In this document: positions 36,433-51,659 of the stretch, one piece after another
How the letters are laid out: each line of letters opens with the position of its first letter
Position numbering within the stretch: position 1 is the first letter of the stretch
NCBI GenBank assembly: GCA_036245525.1
Contig: BTPG01000003.1
Coordinates: forward strand, 209,873,934-209,937,933
DNA length: 64,000 nucleotides
DNA from: Semisulcospira habei
Taxonomy: Eukaryota > Mollusca > Gastropoda > Semisulcospiridae
Reading direction: 5' to 3'
Translations under genes and position numbers: made by a program
Notes under the pieces: model-generated
Database searches by the model: none
What the model was told of the DNA's origin: nothing
The model's input: the letters and a program-made list of their open reading frames with translations, nothing else

Positions 36433-37327
36433 GATGAAGCAACACGTGGGGGGAAAATGGTTACAAAAGTCAAATAAGAACAAATGAAAACTTTTGAACT
36501 CTAACAAAGTTAAACAAAACCCAGGAGAAACTACAGTGCTGAAAACTCAGCTCAGTCTATCGCTTTCGCTGCAGACAACGTCACGCCCCACGCAGGGGAA
36601 ATAATAGGTCGTTACGTGCTGTAGGCGAATGAGTCGCTGAACGAATACCGTATCTGCGATATATATAAATATCGAAATTGACTCCTTAGTGTCACATCCC
36701 ACGTAGGGGAAATAATGTTTTTGTTACGTTCTGAAAAGCGAAATAAATGAATCACTGTTCGGAGACCGTATAATATACGATACACACACTGGCTCCTTCG
36801 CTATATCAAGAAGAGTATATTTCCTCCGTTTTGAAAGAAAGGAAAATGCAGGAAGATAATAATCGTCACCATTCACAGAAGAAAAATTCATGTCACGAAT
36901 TAAATCCAAAGTGCAATTTGATTAAAAAACTATATATTCAATGTCGGACACTAAACAGTTTGCCAGATTGTCAGATTCATATTTCATAATTAATGAGAGG
37001 TAAGGTTTGTGCTACACTGAGTGACTGTCTTTCCGTATGAGAGGGAAGGTGTGCGCCACACTGGTTGACTCCGTCGATTCACAGTAGAGAAGCGAGGGAG
37101 ACAACCCATGTGGACTTATAAATACGACATTGAGACATCATGGTACGCCGCGCAAGTTGTCTCCGTCGCTCCGTCAGAACGAATCAAGGGAGACAACGAG
37201 CGTGGGTTCAGAATGTCTGAGTGAAGTCTCAGTCAAGGGACGAACGATAGACGACACTGATTGTGCCGGTCGAACCACTGGTGAGAATCGAGGGAGGCAA
37301 ACAGTGTGGGTTCACACTGAAATTCAC
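36433..37327 (-). other. ORF1-ORF2 linker of unit 4, with diverged tandem repeats
   Basis: Noncoding. A segment with CCCACGCAGGGGAAATAATA near 36580 recurs as CCCACGTAGGGGAAATAATG near 36697 (period about 120). A second motif, AGGGAGACAAC-like, occurs near 37097, 37188 and 37282 (period about 93). Confidence 0.6.
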
Positions 37328-39690
37328 TCAAACGAGGGTCTCATAGTGCCGCCCATGATACTCTGGACAGGGGATGTAGCCGTACCGGCCAGGGCTAGGG
37401 GCAACTGGTGGCACAGGGAAAGCAACACTCCAAGTGCCAGGATCACAGGAAAATTTGGGGGAAGGGGCCACGGGGTAGGAAACACGCTGATTGGACAGTG
37501 GCTGGGGTGGAAAATGTGGGGTGGGGAGGATGGGTACTTTACAGTTGAAATCTCTGGGTAGGTGACCGCTACGGTGCAAGCCTCCTAGAGGCGGCATGGG
37601 GGGTCCGTATTGCAGGCGGTTGTCACACATAGTTGGCCGCAGCACAGGCTGGTGGGCAGAGCTAGACCGCATAGACGGCAGGGACGCACGAGCTGTGGAC
37701 CTAAGGTTGAAGGCAAGTCGCGAGGCCCCCTCAGTGCTTGGATGGAAATTATCATTCTGTCTGTAGAGCAACTTACGTGGGGCCCCACCACGAGACAGAA
37801 ACACTGGCACGTTGTCAATGTACAGAGCCCTCGCCTGATCACACGCCGCCATCAGGTTCCTGTTGGATGGAATGATGGCGCTGTTGGCGGGGTGTCGACC
37901 AAAAGCAGGCAAAACTGACGACATTTTGACGGAGGCGCATGGAAACTTAATTTTCACCAGTTTGAGGAGGGCGGCCCAGGTGTCCACACTGATCACTTGA
38001 CGGCGTTTGCATGTGTTGATCCCGACATGCAGCACGGCTAAAACAATGTGCGGTGCAGGAGGCTGCGAGTCGAGCCACGCCATCAATTCAGCAATGGACA
38101 TGCCCGGCACGCATATCTTCTGCATTGGTACAGTCGGTGATACAATCTTGCTACCCACCTCTCGCAAGATTGAATCACCTATTAGCACAGCAGGGACCCC
38201 AGGCAAAATCCTCTCTTTGGTCAAGACATCAGCGGGGATAGGGTGATCCTGATGTTGATCACGCTTGGGGCGGCACGTGTTGCTGAGCGATTCCATGCCT
38301 ATATTTTTTATCTTGCCGTTTGTGCAGTCGTCAACAGAGAGGGCAGCAAAGCGATTGGACACAGGCACGGCGGCGACTACAACGTCGCGGTATGAGGCAC
38401 GGCCAGTGTTGTGTGCGGGCTGGCTCGGCGAGGGAGCGGAGGGAGTGAGACCTGAGCTTTGAATGGATAACGGGGAAGCCATACCAACGGAGGGAGTCTT
38501 GGCTAGGTTGATGGCAGGCGGAGATTGGTCAGTGGGAACGGCCTGTCGGGGCTGAGAGGAGGTCAGGGATGGGCCAGGCTTGGTTGACAACGGAGTGGCG
38601 TCCACCTGTGCATCTGTCATCTGCTTCTTGGAGGGCTGGGAAGTGATGCGCAGTGAAGTAAACATTTTGTTGTGGTCACCAAGCTGAGACTTGAGTTTTT
38701 TGTTTTCGGCCTCCAGTGACTTGACACGACAACAAAGTTGTTCAAGCTGCTGGTGGAACTCGGCCTTGATGTCACGAATCTCAATCCGGACCAGCTCACG
38801 CACCTCTTTCTGTAAGTCATACACTGCACACATGGCTGTGTCGTGTTGAGAGCCGATCGCAGCACCGAGACCATCAACAACACGGCCGAGTTCCGTCAGC
38901 TTCTTGGCCTTGTCAGCTTGGAGCATGGAAGTAGACGGTTGCAAGGCAGAATTGGTGACCGCGAGAGGGGGGCAACCGCCCGGGCTGTCACACTGGTCAC
39001 TGGCTACCGAAGGAGAGGCGTCACAGGTACAGCCACTGCGGTCAATGCCGGCTGAAGCAACATCGGCACTGCCAGTCGCGCTGTTTGAAACTGCACTGGC
39101 AGCCATATCATTGGCGCTGTCGTGGTCCTGGTCGACATTAGCACTTCCTGCCACCTGCTCGAGACCTACACCAACCGTGTCAGTATCGTCAGCTTTAGGG
39201 AGCCGTGAGCGCATATTGGCATATGGTGGCAGGGCCCGTTGATCGGGAGGTTTACCAGACATGCTACAGCTGGGGAGGAGGAGGTTCACGACTGACCTCA
39301 GTTTGCCGAATTCGGCCTCTTGCACCCAGTCCACACACGCCTTCCCCTGGACTAGAATTGTGCCCGTGGTATAGTAGATGGAGATTTTTAATAGTTTATT
39401 TCCATCAAGCGAGAGATCAAGCACTGATGTAAAAAGTTCAGGAGGAAGGTCAGTGGCCAGGGGATGGGTGAGGGAGAGCGTCTTTGTATGGTCCTTTTGG
39501 TGGTCAGCCCATGTAGAGGAAAGCTCAGGGGGTTTGTATGCGAACTGGTATCGTTCTCGTAAAGCATGCCTCCACACCGGCAAGTGAAGACCGTTTGTAT
39601 CAAAAGTGATCTGATGCCAGTCTTTTGTTTTATTAACTTTTCCAAGTCAATGGAGTATTTGGCTTTGATAGATCTCGTGTGCGGGGGCAT
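37328..39690 (-). pseudogene. LINE ORF1 with SGNH-esterase-like domain, unit 4
   Basis: The ATG at 39690-39688 starts MPPHTRSIKAKYSIDLEKL. A one-base frameshift near 39625 moves the reading to the 750-codon frame ending at 37328. The parts are an N-terminal domain shared with copy A (LPVWRHALRERYQFAY, ILVQGKACVDWVQ), a Ser/Ala-rich stretch, a coiled coil (about 38850-38650: LEAENKKLKSQL), a Ser/Pro linker, an SGNH-like esterase (AVLIGDSILREVG, LHVGINTC, NDNFHPSTEG) and a Pro-rich tail. The single frameshift is the only visible lesion of this element. Confidence 0.8.
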
Positions 39691-41362
<1,672 letters not shown>

Positions 41363-41581
41363 GAAATGAAATGAAATGAAATGAAATGAAATGAAACTTT
41401 ATTTTCCAAGGATAAAAGAATAGGTGCGCAGACCTGTTTTCATTCTTGTCCTTGCTACACACTACAAAACAAAATAACGTACACACACACACACGCGCGC
41501 CGGTGTGCAATTGCCGCGTGCACAGGCTTGTGCCAGATTAGCTTGTAGCCTACAGGCGCCAAGCCAAGCCTGCACAACCCT

Positions 41582-41582
<1 letters not shown>

Positions 41583-41630
<48 letters not shown>
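41583..41630. repeat. (CA)n microsatellite
   Basis: About 48 bp of CA in the 3' UTR of unit 6. Confidence 0.95.
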
Positions 41631-41635
<5 letters not shown>

Positions 41636-41785
41636 ACACATCAGTATATCATGTACACATACATTCTTTCGCTTAAAACTATACTACAGCAAATATAAAA
41701 AGTATAATGGATTTTGTACATAAAACCGCTATTGTTCTCATCATAAAAACCAACACGGCGGCTCACTCCAACAAACATAAACAGG

Positions 41786-41927
<142 letters not shown>

Positions 41928-42363
41928 CGCAAGCACGTAGGGATGCGCGCGTGCACACACATACACTTGCACACACTGACACAGATAAACACACACATGC
42001 GATAGCGGCCTCCCCGCGCCACTAAACCGCGCACAGCTAGATGCTAGTCTGCCATGGAATTAGACTAGACTTGTATAGCGATCCCGCAACCACCGCGCGC
42101 GCGGGTCGACGCGAAGAAACCACAGCACTGCCACGCCTCGCGAGCGCCCAATGCTGTGTCTATCGACGGCATCCCGTCTGGCCAGCCGAGTCCATGGGGT
42201 CATGGATATTACATAATGCGGCTTGCTGGAATGCCAGCGGTATATTACATGCGTTCATAAATTTTTAATGTTAGAAGAGAATGCAGACTATCCGGGAAAT
42301 GCCGCATAAGGCATGGAGTGCTACATGTAAAAATAAAAATAAAAATACAAAATAAAAGAAAAA

Positions 42364-43746
<1,383 letters not shown>

Positions 43747-44304
43747 ACTGACTGACTGACTGACTGACTGAAACTTTATTTATCAAGGATTGAGATATTA
43801 GGCGCACAGGCCTTTCTTCCAATCTGTCCTTGCTACATCTACTGACATAATAACAGGCAAAGCTACATTACACTCACAAACATCATCGAAAGTAATGCGA
43901 ATTACAACAAAACTACAAACAGCAACAATGATTTAGCAAAACACACAGGTACCCATACAAAGATGTTTGCACGTGTCATAATATCCGTTTGCGGGAGCCC
44001 TCCCCAGACACTCCCACCCGGGGGGCACGCCACAAGTATACTTTCACTCGAACGACATGCTAAGCACATCGTTCGAATAAACTGTGCACCGGCACGGTAT
44101 CCCCTGACCAGGTCTATACGGGAAGCAACCTCACAAACGGCACATGAGCGCAAATGGTATGATAAAAAATAATAGTTGCATAAAAAGAAATTGGGGAGTA
44201 AAATATATTATGTTTAGACAACACGAGATAATTAAATTTACGTTGCCTTTGACAAGTGCTTGTACAGTTTTGCTTTAAACGCAGTTAGGGAATTAACTTG
44301 TTGT

Positions 44305-47098
44305 CTCTTGGCTTGACTTCGCGAACGAAGATTTTATAGGAGTTGCCCACGACGTCTGCAGGCTTGTTCGTGGCTGCGGAGGCCAATCCGAGACAGGCAG
44401 GTTCGACCGCAGTGGCTGCAGGGGAAGGTATGGCCAGGGTTCTGAGCTGCGGCATCTCTGTTTTTTCTCCTGAGCCGCTTGTCCTTAAGGCTAGCTCTGT
44501 GAGAGTCCTCAAAGGAGACAGCTGCCTTGTAAATGGTGGAGCGCCAGGTGTCACGGTCCGCAGCAAGCGAAGACCACTGGTGGTGGTCGATTTGGCGGGC
44601 ACTAAGTGACTTCTTGAGACAGTCTTTGTATCTCTTCTTTGGTGCCCCTCTGTCACAGTGTCCAGTAGCAAGCTCGCCGAACAGGGTGATCTTTGGTAGG
44701 CGATGATCCTCCATCCTGGAGACATGCCCCGCCCAGCGGAGCTGTGTCCGCAGCAGCAAAGCCTCGATGCTCACAGTTTCAGCCTGTTCAAGGACCTCGA
44801 CGTTGGTGACATAGTCACTCCAGTGAATGCCCAGGATGGTACGCAGGCAGCGCTGGTGGAAGCGTTCGAGGAGTCGTAGTTGGCTGCGGTAGAGGGCCCA
44901 GGACTCGGAACCATACAGCAGGGTGGTGAGGACCACAGCTCTGTACACGCTGATCTTGGTGCCTGTTTTCAGCTGTTGATTGTGCCACACCCGCTTGAAA
45001 AGTCGCCCGAAAGCGCCGTTCGCTTTTGCCAGCCTGCTGTCAAGCTCCTTGTCCAGCTTGGCGTCCGACGTGATAATGCAGCCAAGGTAAGTAAACTGGT
45101 GCACTGACTTTAGTTCAGACTCGCCGATGGTGATGTGAGGAGGGCGGTACACTGTCTTGGGTGCCGGCTGATGGAGGACCTCTGTCTTTTTAAGACTGAC
45201 CTCGAGTCCAAAGAGCTGGGCAGCATCTGCGAAGCAAGACGTGATGCGCTGCAGGGCTCTCTCTGTGTGTGCAACGAGGGCAGCATCATCAGCAAAAAGC
45301 AGCTCACGAATCAGTTGGTCTAGGGTTTTCGTGTGGGCTTGCAGTCGTCTGAGGTTGAACAGGCTGCCATCGAGACGATACCTGATGTACACTGCATCGT
45401 CATCATCGAGGTCCACTGTGGCCTGCTTCAACATCATGCTAAAAAAGATGGTGAAGAGGGTCGGTGCCAGCACGCAGCCCTGCTTTACACCGTTGAGAAT
45501 AGGGAATGGTTCTGAGAGGTCATTGTTGAGTCTGACCTGGCCTTGCTGGTCCTCGTGTAGCTGGACAATCATGTTGAGGAACTTTGGGGGACAGCCAAGT
45601 CGCTCCAGGATCTGCCACATGCCTTGCCTGCTTACAGTGTCGAACGCTTTTGTTAAGTCGACAAATGTTACGTACAGCCCTTTGGTCTGCTCGCGGCACT
45701 TCTCCTGTAGCTGTCTCAGCACAAAGACCATATCGGTGGTGCTCCTGTTTGCTCTGAAGCCACACTGGCCCTCTGGGAGTTGGTCTTCAGCGATGGCAGG
45801 TACCAACCGATTCAGGAGCAGCCTTGCAAGGATTTTCCCAGCAATGGACAGTAGGGTAATTCCCCGATAGTTGGAACAGTCAGACTTCTCGCCTTTGTTC
45901 TTGTACAGGGTGATAACGACTGCATCACGGAGATCTTTTGGTAGTGTTCCTTCCTCCCAGCAGCAGAGAAAGAGGTCATGGAGCTTGTTGTGCAGTGCTG
46001 TGCCTCCATGTTTCCAGATCTCTGGCGGTATTCCATCAATGCCTGCTGCTTTGCCACTCTTGAGCTGGTGGATGGCTGTGAGGGTCTCTTCAGCGGTGGG
46101 CGGTTCGTCCAATTCAACCTTTACTGGGAGGTGTGGGATTTGTAGGACGACTGCTTCTTGAACAGTGCGCTCAGCGCTGAAGAGGCTCTGAAAGTATTCC
46201 GACCAGCGGTTCAAGATGTGAGGAGTGCCTGGCCATTCGCGCTTCGCAGGGGACTTTGTACCAGGTGCCTGGGGCCATACACTGCTTTCAGTGCTTCGTA
46301 GAAACCCCTGTAGTCACCACTGTCAGCGCAAAGCTGGATCCTCTGTGCAAGTCTGGTCCACCACTCATTCTGGAGATCTCTGAGCTTGCGCTGGAGACTG
46401 CTGCAGACGAGGCGGAAGGCAGACTTCTTCACAGGGCAGGAAGGCTGGGCTAGGTGAGCCTGATGGGCGGCTCTTTTATTTTGCTAGGTGTTCCTGGATC
46501 TCTACATCGTTTTCGTCAAACCAGTCTTTGTTCTTCTTTCTGGCGAAACCCAAGACTTCTGCAGAGGATTTTGCAATAGCAGTTTTTAGTTGTTCCCAAA
46601 GTGTTTCAGGGCAGGAGTCTACTGGGTCTGCTGTGTCTTTGAGCCTGCGCTGTAAATCTGTCTGAAAGGCAGCTTTCACATCGTCACGCTGAAGTCTGGC
46701 AACATCAAGCTTTTTCTTGGGTGGCCCCAATTTCTTGGGTTTTGGCTTGAAGTGGAGCCTGAGTTTGCAGCGGACAAGGCGGTGGTCAGTGTGGCACTCT
46801 GCGCTGGGCATCACTCTGGTGAGGAGGACTTCACTGCGGTCCCTCTGCCGCACTAGGACATAGTCGATAAGGTGCCAGTGTTTGGAGCGAGGATGCATCC
46901 AGGTGGTCTTTCGACTGTCCTTTTGCTGAAAAGTAGTGTTGGTGATGACCAGTTGCTGCTCCGCACAGAACTCCAACAGTAGGCGGCCATTGTCATTGCA
47001 GTTCCCCACGCCATGCTTGCCGAGGACTCCTTTCCAGGCTTCAGAGTCCTGGCCCACTCTGGCGTTGAAGTTGCCAAGGATGATGACTTTGTCGTCTG
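44305..47098 (-). pseudogene. RTE-like LINE (copy 3), 5'-truncated, nested in unit 7
   Basis: It carries the same family as the element at 12.5 kb. It starts inside the endonuclease ([42 protein letters not shown]) and continues, after frame breaks near 46480 and 46215, into a 626-codon RT frame: GIDGIPPEIWKHGG, FVDLTKAFDTVS, GVKQGCVLAPTLFTIF, ELLFADDAALVAHT, LLYGSESWALYR, ending in the zinc-finger-like CSHCGRTCLSRIGL with H and C. The RT core is intact, but the N-terminal half of the endonuclease is missing. Confidence 0.9.
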
Positions 47099-47105
47099 CT
47101 TGTTG

Positions 47106-47797
47106 TAGATGCAGAGGAAGGGAATTCCACAGGAAACCACCTGAGTATGACAAACTGGATTTATACAAATCAATGCGGGGCCGTTTTATGCTCAGGTTGC
47201 TCCGAGAGGTGCTGTATCTCTTTTCAGTAAGAGTAAAGAGTTCCGATAAGTAGCCGGGGGCCTTACCGTTAAGAGCTTTGTGCACTAGTACGCACTTGTT
47301 AAATACTAAGTGTTTGTCAAGAGGAAGGAGTCCAGCTGCCTCGAGCCTCGCCTCAGTGGGTAGAGATGAGCTAGGAATAATTAGTTTGGCTGCTCTCCTG
47401 TATAGCGAATTTATTTTCTTGAAATGGACCTCGCTGCAGCCATCCCAAACTGTTGAGGCATAATCAATGTGGGGCTTGATGTATCCATTGAAAAATAGTT
47501 TACGCGTGTTCAGATTAATGACCGCTTTCAGTTTAGATAGTAAAAATAATTTCTTTGAAATTGTCTTTCCGATGTGTATGAGATGAGGCTGCCAACTAAG
47601 TTGGTTATCTACAATTACCCCTAGTAAACGGTGCTGCCGTACTTGCTCTGTGGGGACAGCTTCAAATGAAAGGTTTAGAGGCGCGGGTTGCAGCTGATGT
47701 TTCTGACGTGTTGTGACTAGCATGCTTTTTGTTTTAGTTGGAGTGACTATCATTCTATTTCTACTGCACCATTCAGATACTTCTTGTAGGCTCTGCT
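47106..47797 (-). pseudogene. CR1-like ORF2, C-terminal part, unit 7
   Basis: It reads [16 protein letters not shown], then [31 protein letters not shown] and [17 protein letters not shown]: the RT thumb and C-terminal tail after the catalytic site. Its 5' truncation is at GA tract 8. The frame reads open into the nested RTE, giving a chimeric ORF with no biological meaning. Confidence 0.85.
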
Positions 47798-47805
47798 GAG
47801 AGAGA

Positions 47806-47893
<88 letters not shown>
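47798..47893. repeat. (GA)n tract 8
   Basis: About 95 bp of GA with one GGG interruption near its left end. Confidence 0.95.
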
Positions 47894-47895
<2 letters not shown>

Positions 47896-48087
47896 AATGA
47901 ACAATGAACAATGAACCTTTATTTTCCAACGGTAGAAGTTATTGGTAACAGAACCAGTTTTTAAACTTGCCGTTGCTACATCTACTACATAAATGACATA
48001 GACATGTAAACATACACATACCACACGCTGACGCATGTATGCACTCGCTCACGCATGCACGCCCGCACATACGCACGCACACGCACG

Positions 48088-48150
<63 letters not shown>

Positions 48151-48265
48151 CGGTACGCACGCATGCATACCATACCTCATGCATGCACGCACGCACGCAC
48201 ACACACACAAACACACATACACACATGCACACCGCAATTACGCATGCACGCACGCACGCACACTG

Positions 48266-48269
<4 letters not shown>
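47894..48269 (-). mobile_element. Train unit 8: LINE 3' UTR fragment with CA tract
   Basis: It starts with AACAATG units and CCTTTATTTTCCAACGGTAG and is nearly identical to the start of unit 3, including the CA-rich portion (48091-48148). ORF2 is absent. Confidence 0.75.

Positions 48270-48326
<57 letters not shown>
48270..48326. repeat. (GA)n tract 9
   Basis: About 56 bp of GA. Right end of the LINE train. Confidence 0.95.
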
Positions 48327-48328
<2 letters not shown>

Positions 48329-48361
48329 TGTCACAGAGAGAGTGGAGGGGGTGAAAAATCA

Positions 48362-48570
48362 TTTAACTCCTTTCCTGCCACTGCAAGTACACGGAAAATA
48401 CATTTGTGATTCTGAAATCTCTGTTCATTCAACGACCAAAATCCAAACCATCCAAAAAAAACATGGATACAAACGGGTCTCAGTAAGAGGCATAGATCCT
48501 CATGAGCCCCCGCAGTCGCCGAGTATCTATGTCTCTTGCAGCAAGATCGTGTTCACTTTTTCCGGCAGTG
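48362..48570 (+). mobile_element. Palindromic MITE-like element, copy 5 (interrupted)
   Basis: It starts TTTAACTCCTTTCCTGCC and contains AAGAGGCATAGATCCTCATG and a shortened right arm ending TATGTCTCTTGCAGC. Its end breaks off at TTCCGGCAGTG, exactly where the tyrosine-recombinase element begins. Confidence 0.7.
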
Positions 48571-48610
48571 CATAACTTGAGTTGGCCCTGTTGTCCGGCT
48601 TTATTGTAAG
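48571..48610 (+). repeat. Left terminal repeat (A1) of the tyrosine-recombinase element
   Basis: 40 bp identical to 53041-53080. It marks the left boundary. Confidence 0.85.
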
Positions 48611-48938
48611 CGTGGTGTTTAGACAAGGGAGGAGTGATAAACATATTTTAAACGGAGGGAAAGAGGACTGAATGCGTGGGTGGGGGGCGGTGTCTGGTAG
48701 CGGAAGTACTGAGTAGGTGGGGGAATTTCCCGACTGTGGAATGCTATGATGAGAGATGGAGATTGAGAGAGAGAGATGGAGGGTGGGAAAGTCTGTAGGG
48801 GTGAGTGCGTAGGCGAGTATGAGAGGCGTGAAAGTGTGTGGGAGGTGAATGCGTGGGCGGTTACAGGAGTGATAAGGGAACGGTACTGACCGAATACGCC
48901 AGTCAGCAGCAGCAGTCAGGCGACAGCTAGAAATTGAA

Positions 48939-49958
48939 ATGGCTCCCAAATCAGCGAGAAAGAAGGCTTTACTAGAAAATAGTGAGATGGACCATATTTT
49001 CCGTGACTGGGGCCTCGACGAAGAGGTGCAGAGTGCCATGATCAGGGAAAAATTCATCTCTAGGCAAGCACTACTGCTAACGTCTGACGAAGACATTGAC
49101 GCTCTGGCGCTGAAACGTGGGGACAGAGCAGTGCTCCGTGCAGCGGTGGCCAAATTCCAGGTGGACAACGGCGGTGGCCAACTGTGCGGCGGACTGGGAG
49201 GAGTAGCGGACAACAGCGGCAGTAGGGCGCCACAGACCTTGCAGGACGCCCTATACAGTACACACCACAGCGGGGCCGGACTGGATGAACTGTTGCGCGA
49301 CGGCCTGTGCGTCAGTGGCAACAGTAGCGGGGGTATTGCGGCAGCAAAAGGTGGGCCCCACTTACGTATAGTAGACTTTCTGTCTTCAGCAGCAGTGGCA
49401 GAGGAAGAAGTGGCACTTGGGGGTGGTGTCACTATAAAGGTGAACAGGAAACCGAAGTTGGACAAGGTTTCCCCCGCACACTGGATAGTGGCAAATAGCC
49501 GTATTATGGCGGCCCTTGTGGACAAACCCACACCGGGTTTCACGCCGTACGCCTACCTCAAGTACTCGGCGATGGTGGGGGAGCTGGCGGCCAGATACAC
49601 CTGGCAAAGTGTCCTGCTGTTCGACGATGAGTATCGTCAGCGGCAAGCGGCCGAAGCATTCCAGTGGGGCACGGACGCCCCACACCTGTCCACGGTGGTG
49701 CTGCGCGACCGTACTGCGCAATCTGCGATGCCCGCTGGCTCACCTGCTCGCAGACCAGGAGGAGGGACGGCCGGACCGCGCCCACAACGCCCCATCGGCC
49801 CCTCTGGGAGGGAAGTGTGCCTGCAGTACAACAGTACAACCTACGGCGCACGCTGCCAGCTGGACCATGTGTGTGCCACCTGCGGGAGAGATCATCCGGC
49901 GCGGGAACATCGTGACACACCTGCAGCAGCGGCAGGGGGCAAACACGGGACAGCCTAG
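48939..49958 (+). CDS. Gag-like ORF1 of the tyrosine-recombinase element
   Basis: A 339-codon frame from the ATG at 48939. The N terminus (residues about 10-75) resembles a SAM-type helical domain: WGLDEEVQSAMIREKFISRQ, then LLTSDEDIDALALKRGDR. The middle is Ala/Gly-rich. The C terminus has a Cys/His cluster (VCLQYNSTTYGARCQLDHVC and ATCGRDHPAREH), the zinc-binding block common in Gag of DIRS/Ngaro elements. It probably packages element RNA. The SAM-like call is from pattern only. Confidence 0.75.
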   Translation: MAPKSARKKALLENSEMDHIFRDWGLDEEVQSAMIREKFISRQALLLTSDEDIDALALKRGDRAVLRAAVAKFQVDNGGGQLCGGLGGVADNSGSRAPQTLQDALYSTHHSGAGLDELLRDGLCVSGNSSGGIAAAKGGPHLRIVDFLSSAAVAEEEVALGGGVTIKVNRKPKLDKVSPAHWIVANSRIMAALVDKPTPGFTPYAYLKYSAMVGELAARYTWQSVLLFDDEYRQRQAAEAFQWGTDAPHLSTVVLRDRTAQSAMPAGSPARRPGGGTAGPRPQRPIGPSGREVCLQYNSTTYGARCQLDHVCATCGRDHPAREHRDTPAAAAGGKHGTA

Positions 49959-50057
49959 GACACAGCGCAGCAGGTTGCACAAGGCGAGGTAGGCCCCACC
50001 CATTCTAGCACTTGTTATCATAGCCCTTATCCTGCACTAAGTCCATACAACTGTCAA

Positions 50058-51659
50058 TTGTTAGGTTCTGGAGCGTCCATTAGTTCAAAGCTTTTAGTGT
50101 GGCAAGACGAATTAGCTTCTGATAAAGACAAAAAGTTTTTCCTTGCAGGGATCGAACATGGGTTTTATATCACTGACAAACATCAGACTGTTAGATCTGT
50201 TGAGCAGAAAAATCACACCTCTGCCTTAAAAAACAGAGTAGCGGTAGAAAAGGAGCTCATCGATCAGATAAACAAAGGTCATTATATCGTAGCATCTCAG
50301 AAACCAACGGTAATTAGCGCTTTGGCTGCGATCCCAAAAGACGACAATAGCATACGCCTGATACACGACGGCAGCAAGCCTGTAGGACATGCAATGAACG
50401 ATTACTCAGTACCTGAGACAGTAAAATTCCAGACTCTAGCGGACGCGTGCGCACTAGCCAAGTCCGGCTACCGGTGCGCGAAAGTTGACCTTAAGGCGGC
50501 ATACCGATCTGTGTGTATCCATCCAGATAATTACCAAGTCACAGGCCTAAAATGGATTTTTACGGGCGAGCAGAAGCCCACATACCTGTTCGATAGTAGG
50601 CTCCCTTTTGGTAGTAATGTGGGCCCTTTGCACTTTCACAGACTCTCGCAGGCAGTTCGCAGATGTATGTTACGGCGCGGCATGACAGGGATAGTAGCGT
50701 ATATTGACGATTTCTTCATAGCAGCTAAGTCCAAAGAGGAATGCACTCAAATGATGATGACGCTCATTGCCCTTTTACGTAGATTAGGGTTCAATATTAG
50801 CTGGCCTAAGGTGGTGGGGCCTACACAAACCATTACTTTTCTCGGGATCCAAATCTGCACCAGCACAAGCACCTTGTCATTGGGCGACGACAAGTTACAG
50901 CAACTTCACAAACGCTTGCACTAGTTTCAAGGCAAAACACGCGCGACAAAGCAAAGCTTGCAGTCACTAGCAGGGTCCCTTAACTGGGCGTGTCAAGCCG
51001 TCAAGGGAGGAAAAATTTTTCTCAGGCGGATTCTTGATACGATTAAACCCCTTCAGCAGCAAAGGCATAAAGCGAGACTCTCACGAGAGTTTCACGCAGA
51101 CTTACAGTGGTGGCTATCTTACATGCATGTTTTTAATGGCACTGTGTATTATGACTCACAAAGCAAGGAACATGTCCATGTTGATGCATGCAACCTGGCG
51201 GCAGGCGCGTTCTGGAAAGGAGATTGGAATTATACACTCTCTTCAGACATGCCGGCAGCCAAGGACTTGCATATTAATTATAAAGAGGTGTGCGCGGTGG
51301 TGCAGGCAGTCAACCGGTGGGCCCCCTCATGGCGAGGGAAACAGGTGGTCATTCATACGGACAGCACGGTGACAAAGGCTATCATTAACAAAGGGCGCTC
51401 AAAAGACCGCTATGTCAATAGTCTGTTGAGGAAGATGGCATGGGAGTGTGTGAGAACGAATTGCAGCGTGTAAGCGATGCACGTGGCTGGCAGTGTGAAT
51501 GTGTTTGCCGATACTATTTCCCGCCTACACGAAGGACGGCTGCCCATGCTAGGACAATTGCTAACGAATTGGCACCGGGGCCGACCGCCTGACACCTACC
51601 TTCTGAATCACATGTCACAGTCAGCTCTTGCTTTTGTGCTGTCTAGGTGCCGGGTCTAG
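50058..51659 (+). pseudogene. Reverse transcriptase-RNase H ORF2 of the tyrosine-recombinase element
   Basis: One frame with two nonsense codons, TAG at 50922-50924 and TAA at 51471-51473, ending at 51657-51659. RT: AAIPKDDNSIRLIHDGSKPV, KVDLKAAYRSVCIHPDNYQV, LPFGSNVGPLHFHRLSQAV and the catalytic AYIDDFFIA. RNase H: VHVDACNLAAGAFW, INYKEVCAVVQAV, VIHTDSTVTKAIINK, HVAGSVNVFADTISRL. The start is uncertain; the frame is open from about 49990 and position 50058 is TTG. With the stops it cannot make a full enzyme unless read through. Confidence 0.85.

Noticed and set aside
46476..47897. 473-codon ORF with SLSLS start, RT tail and endonuclease
   Set aside because: Fusion of a GA microsatellite, a CR1-like fragment and a nested RTE. 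The flanking 8-bp duplication shows it is an insertion artefact.
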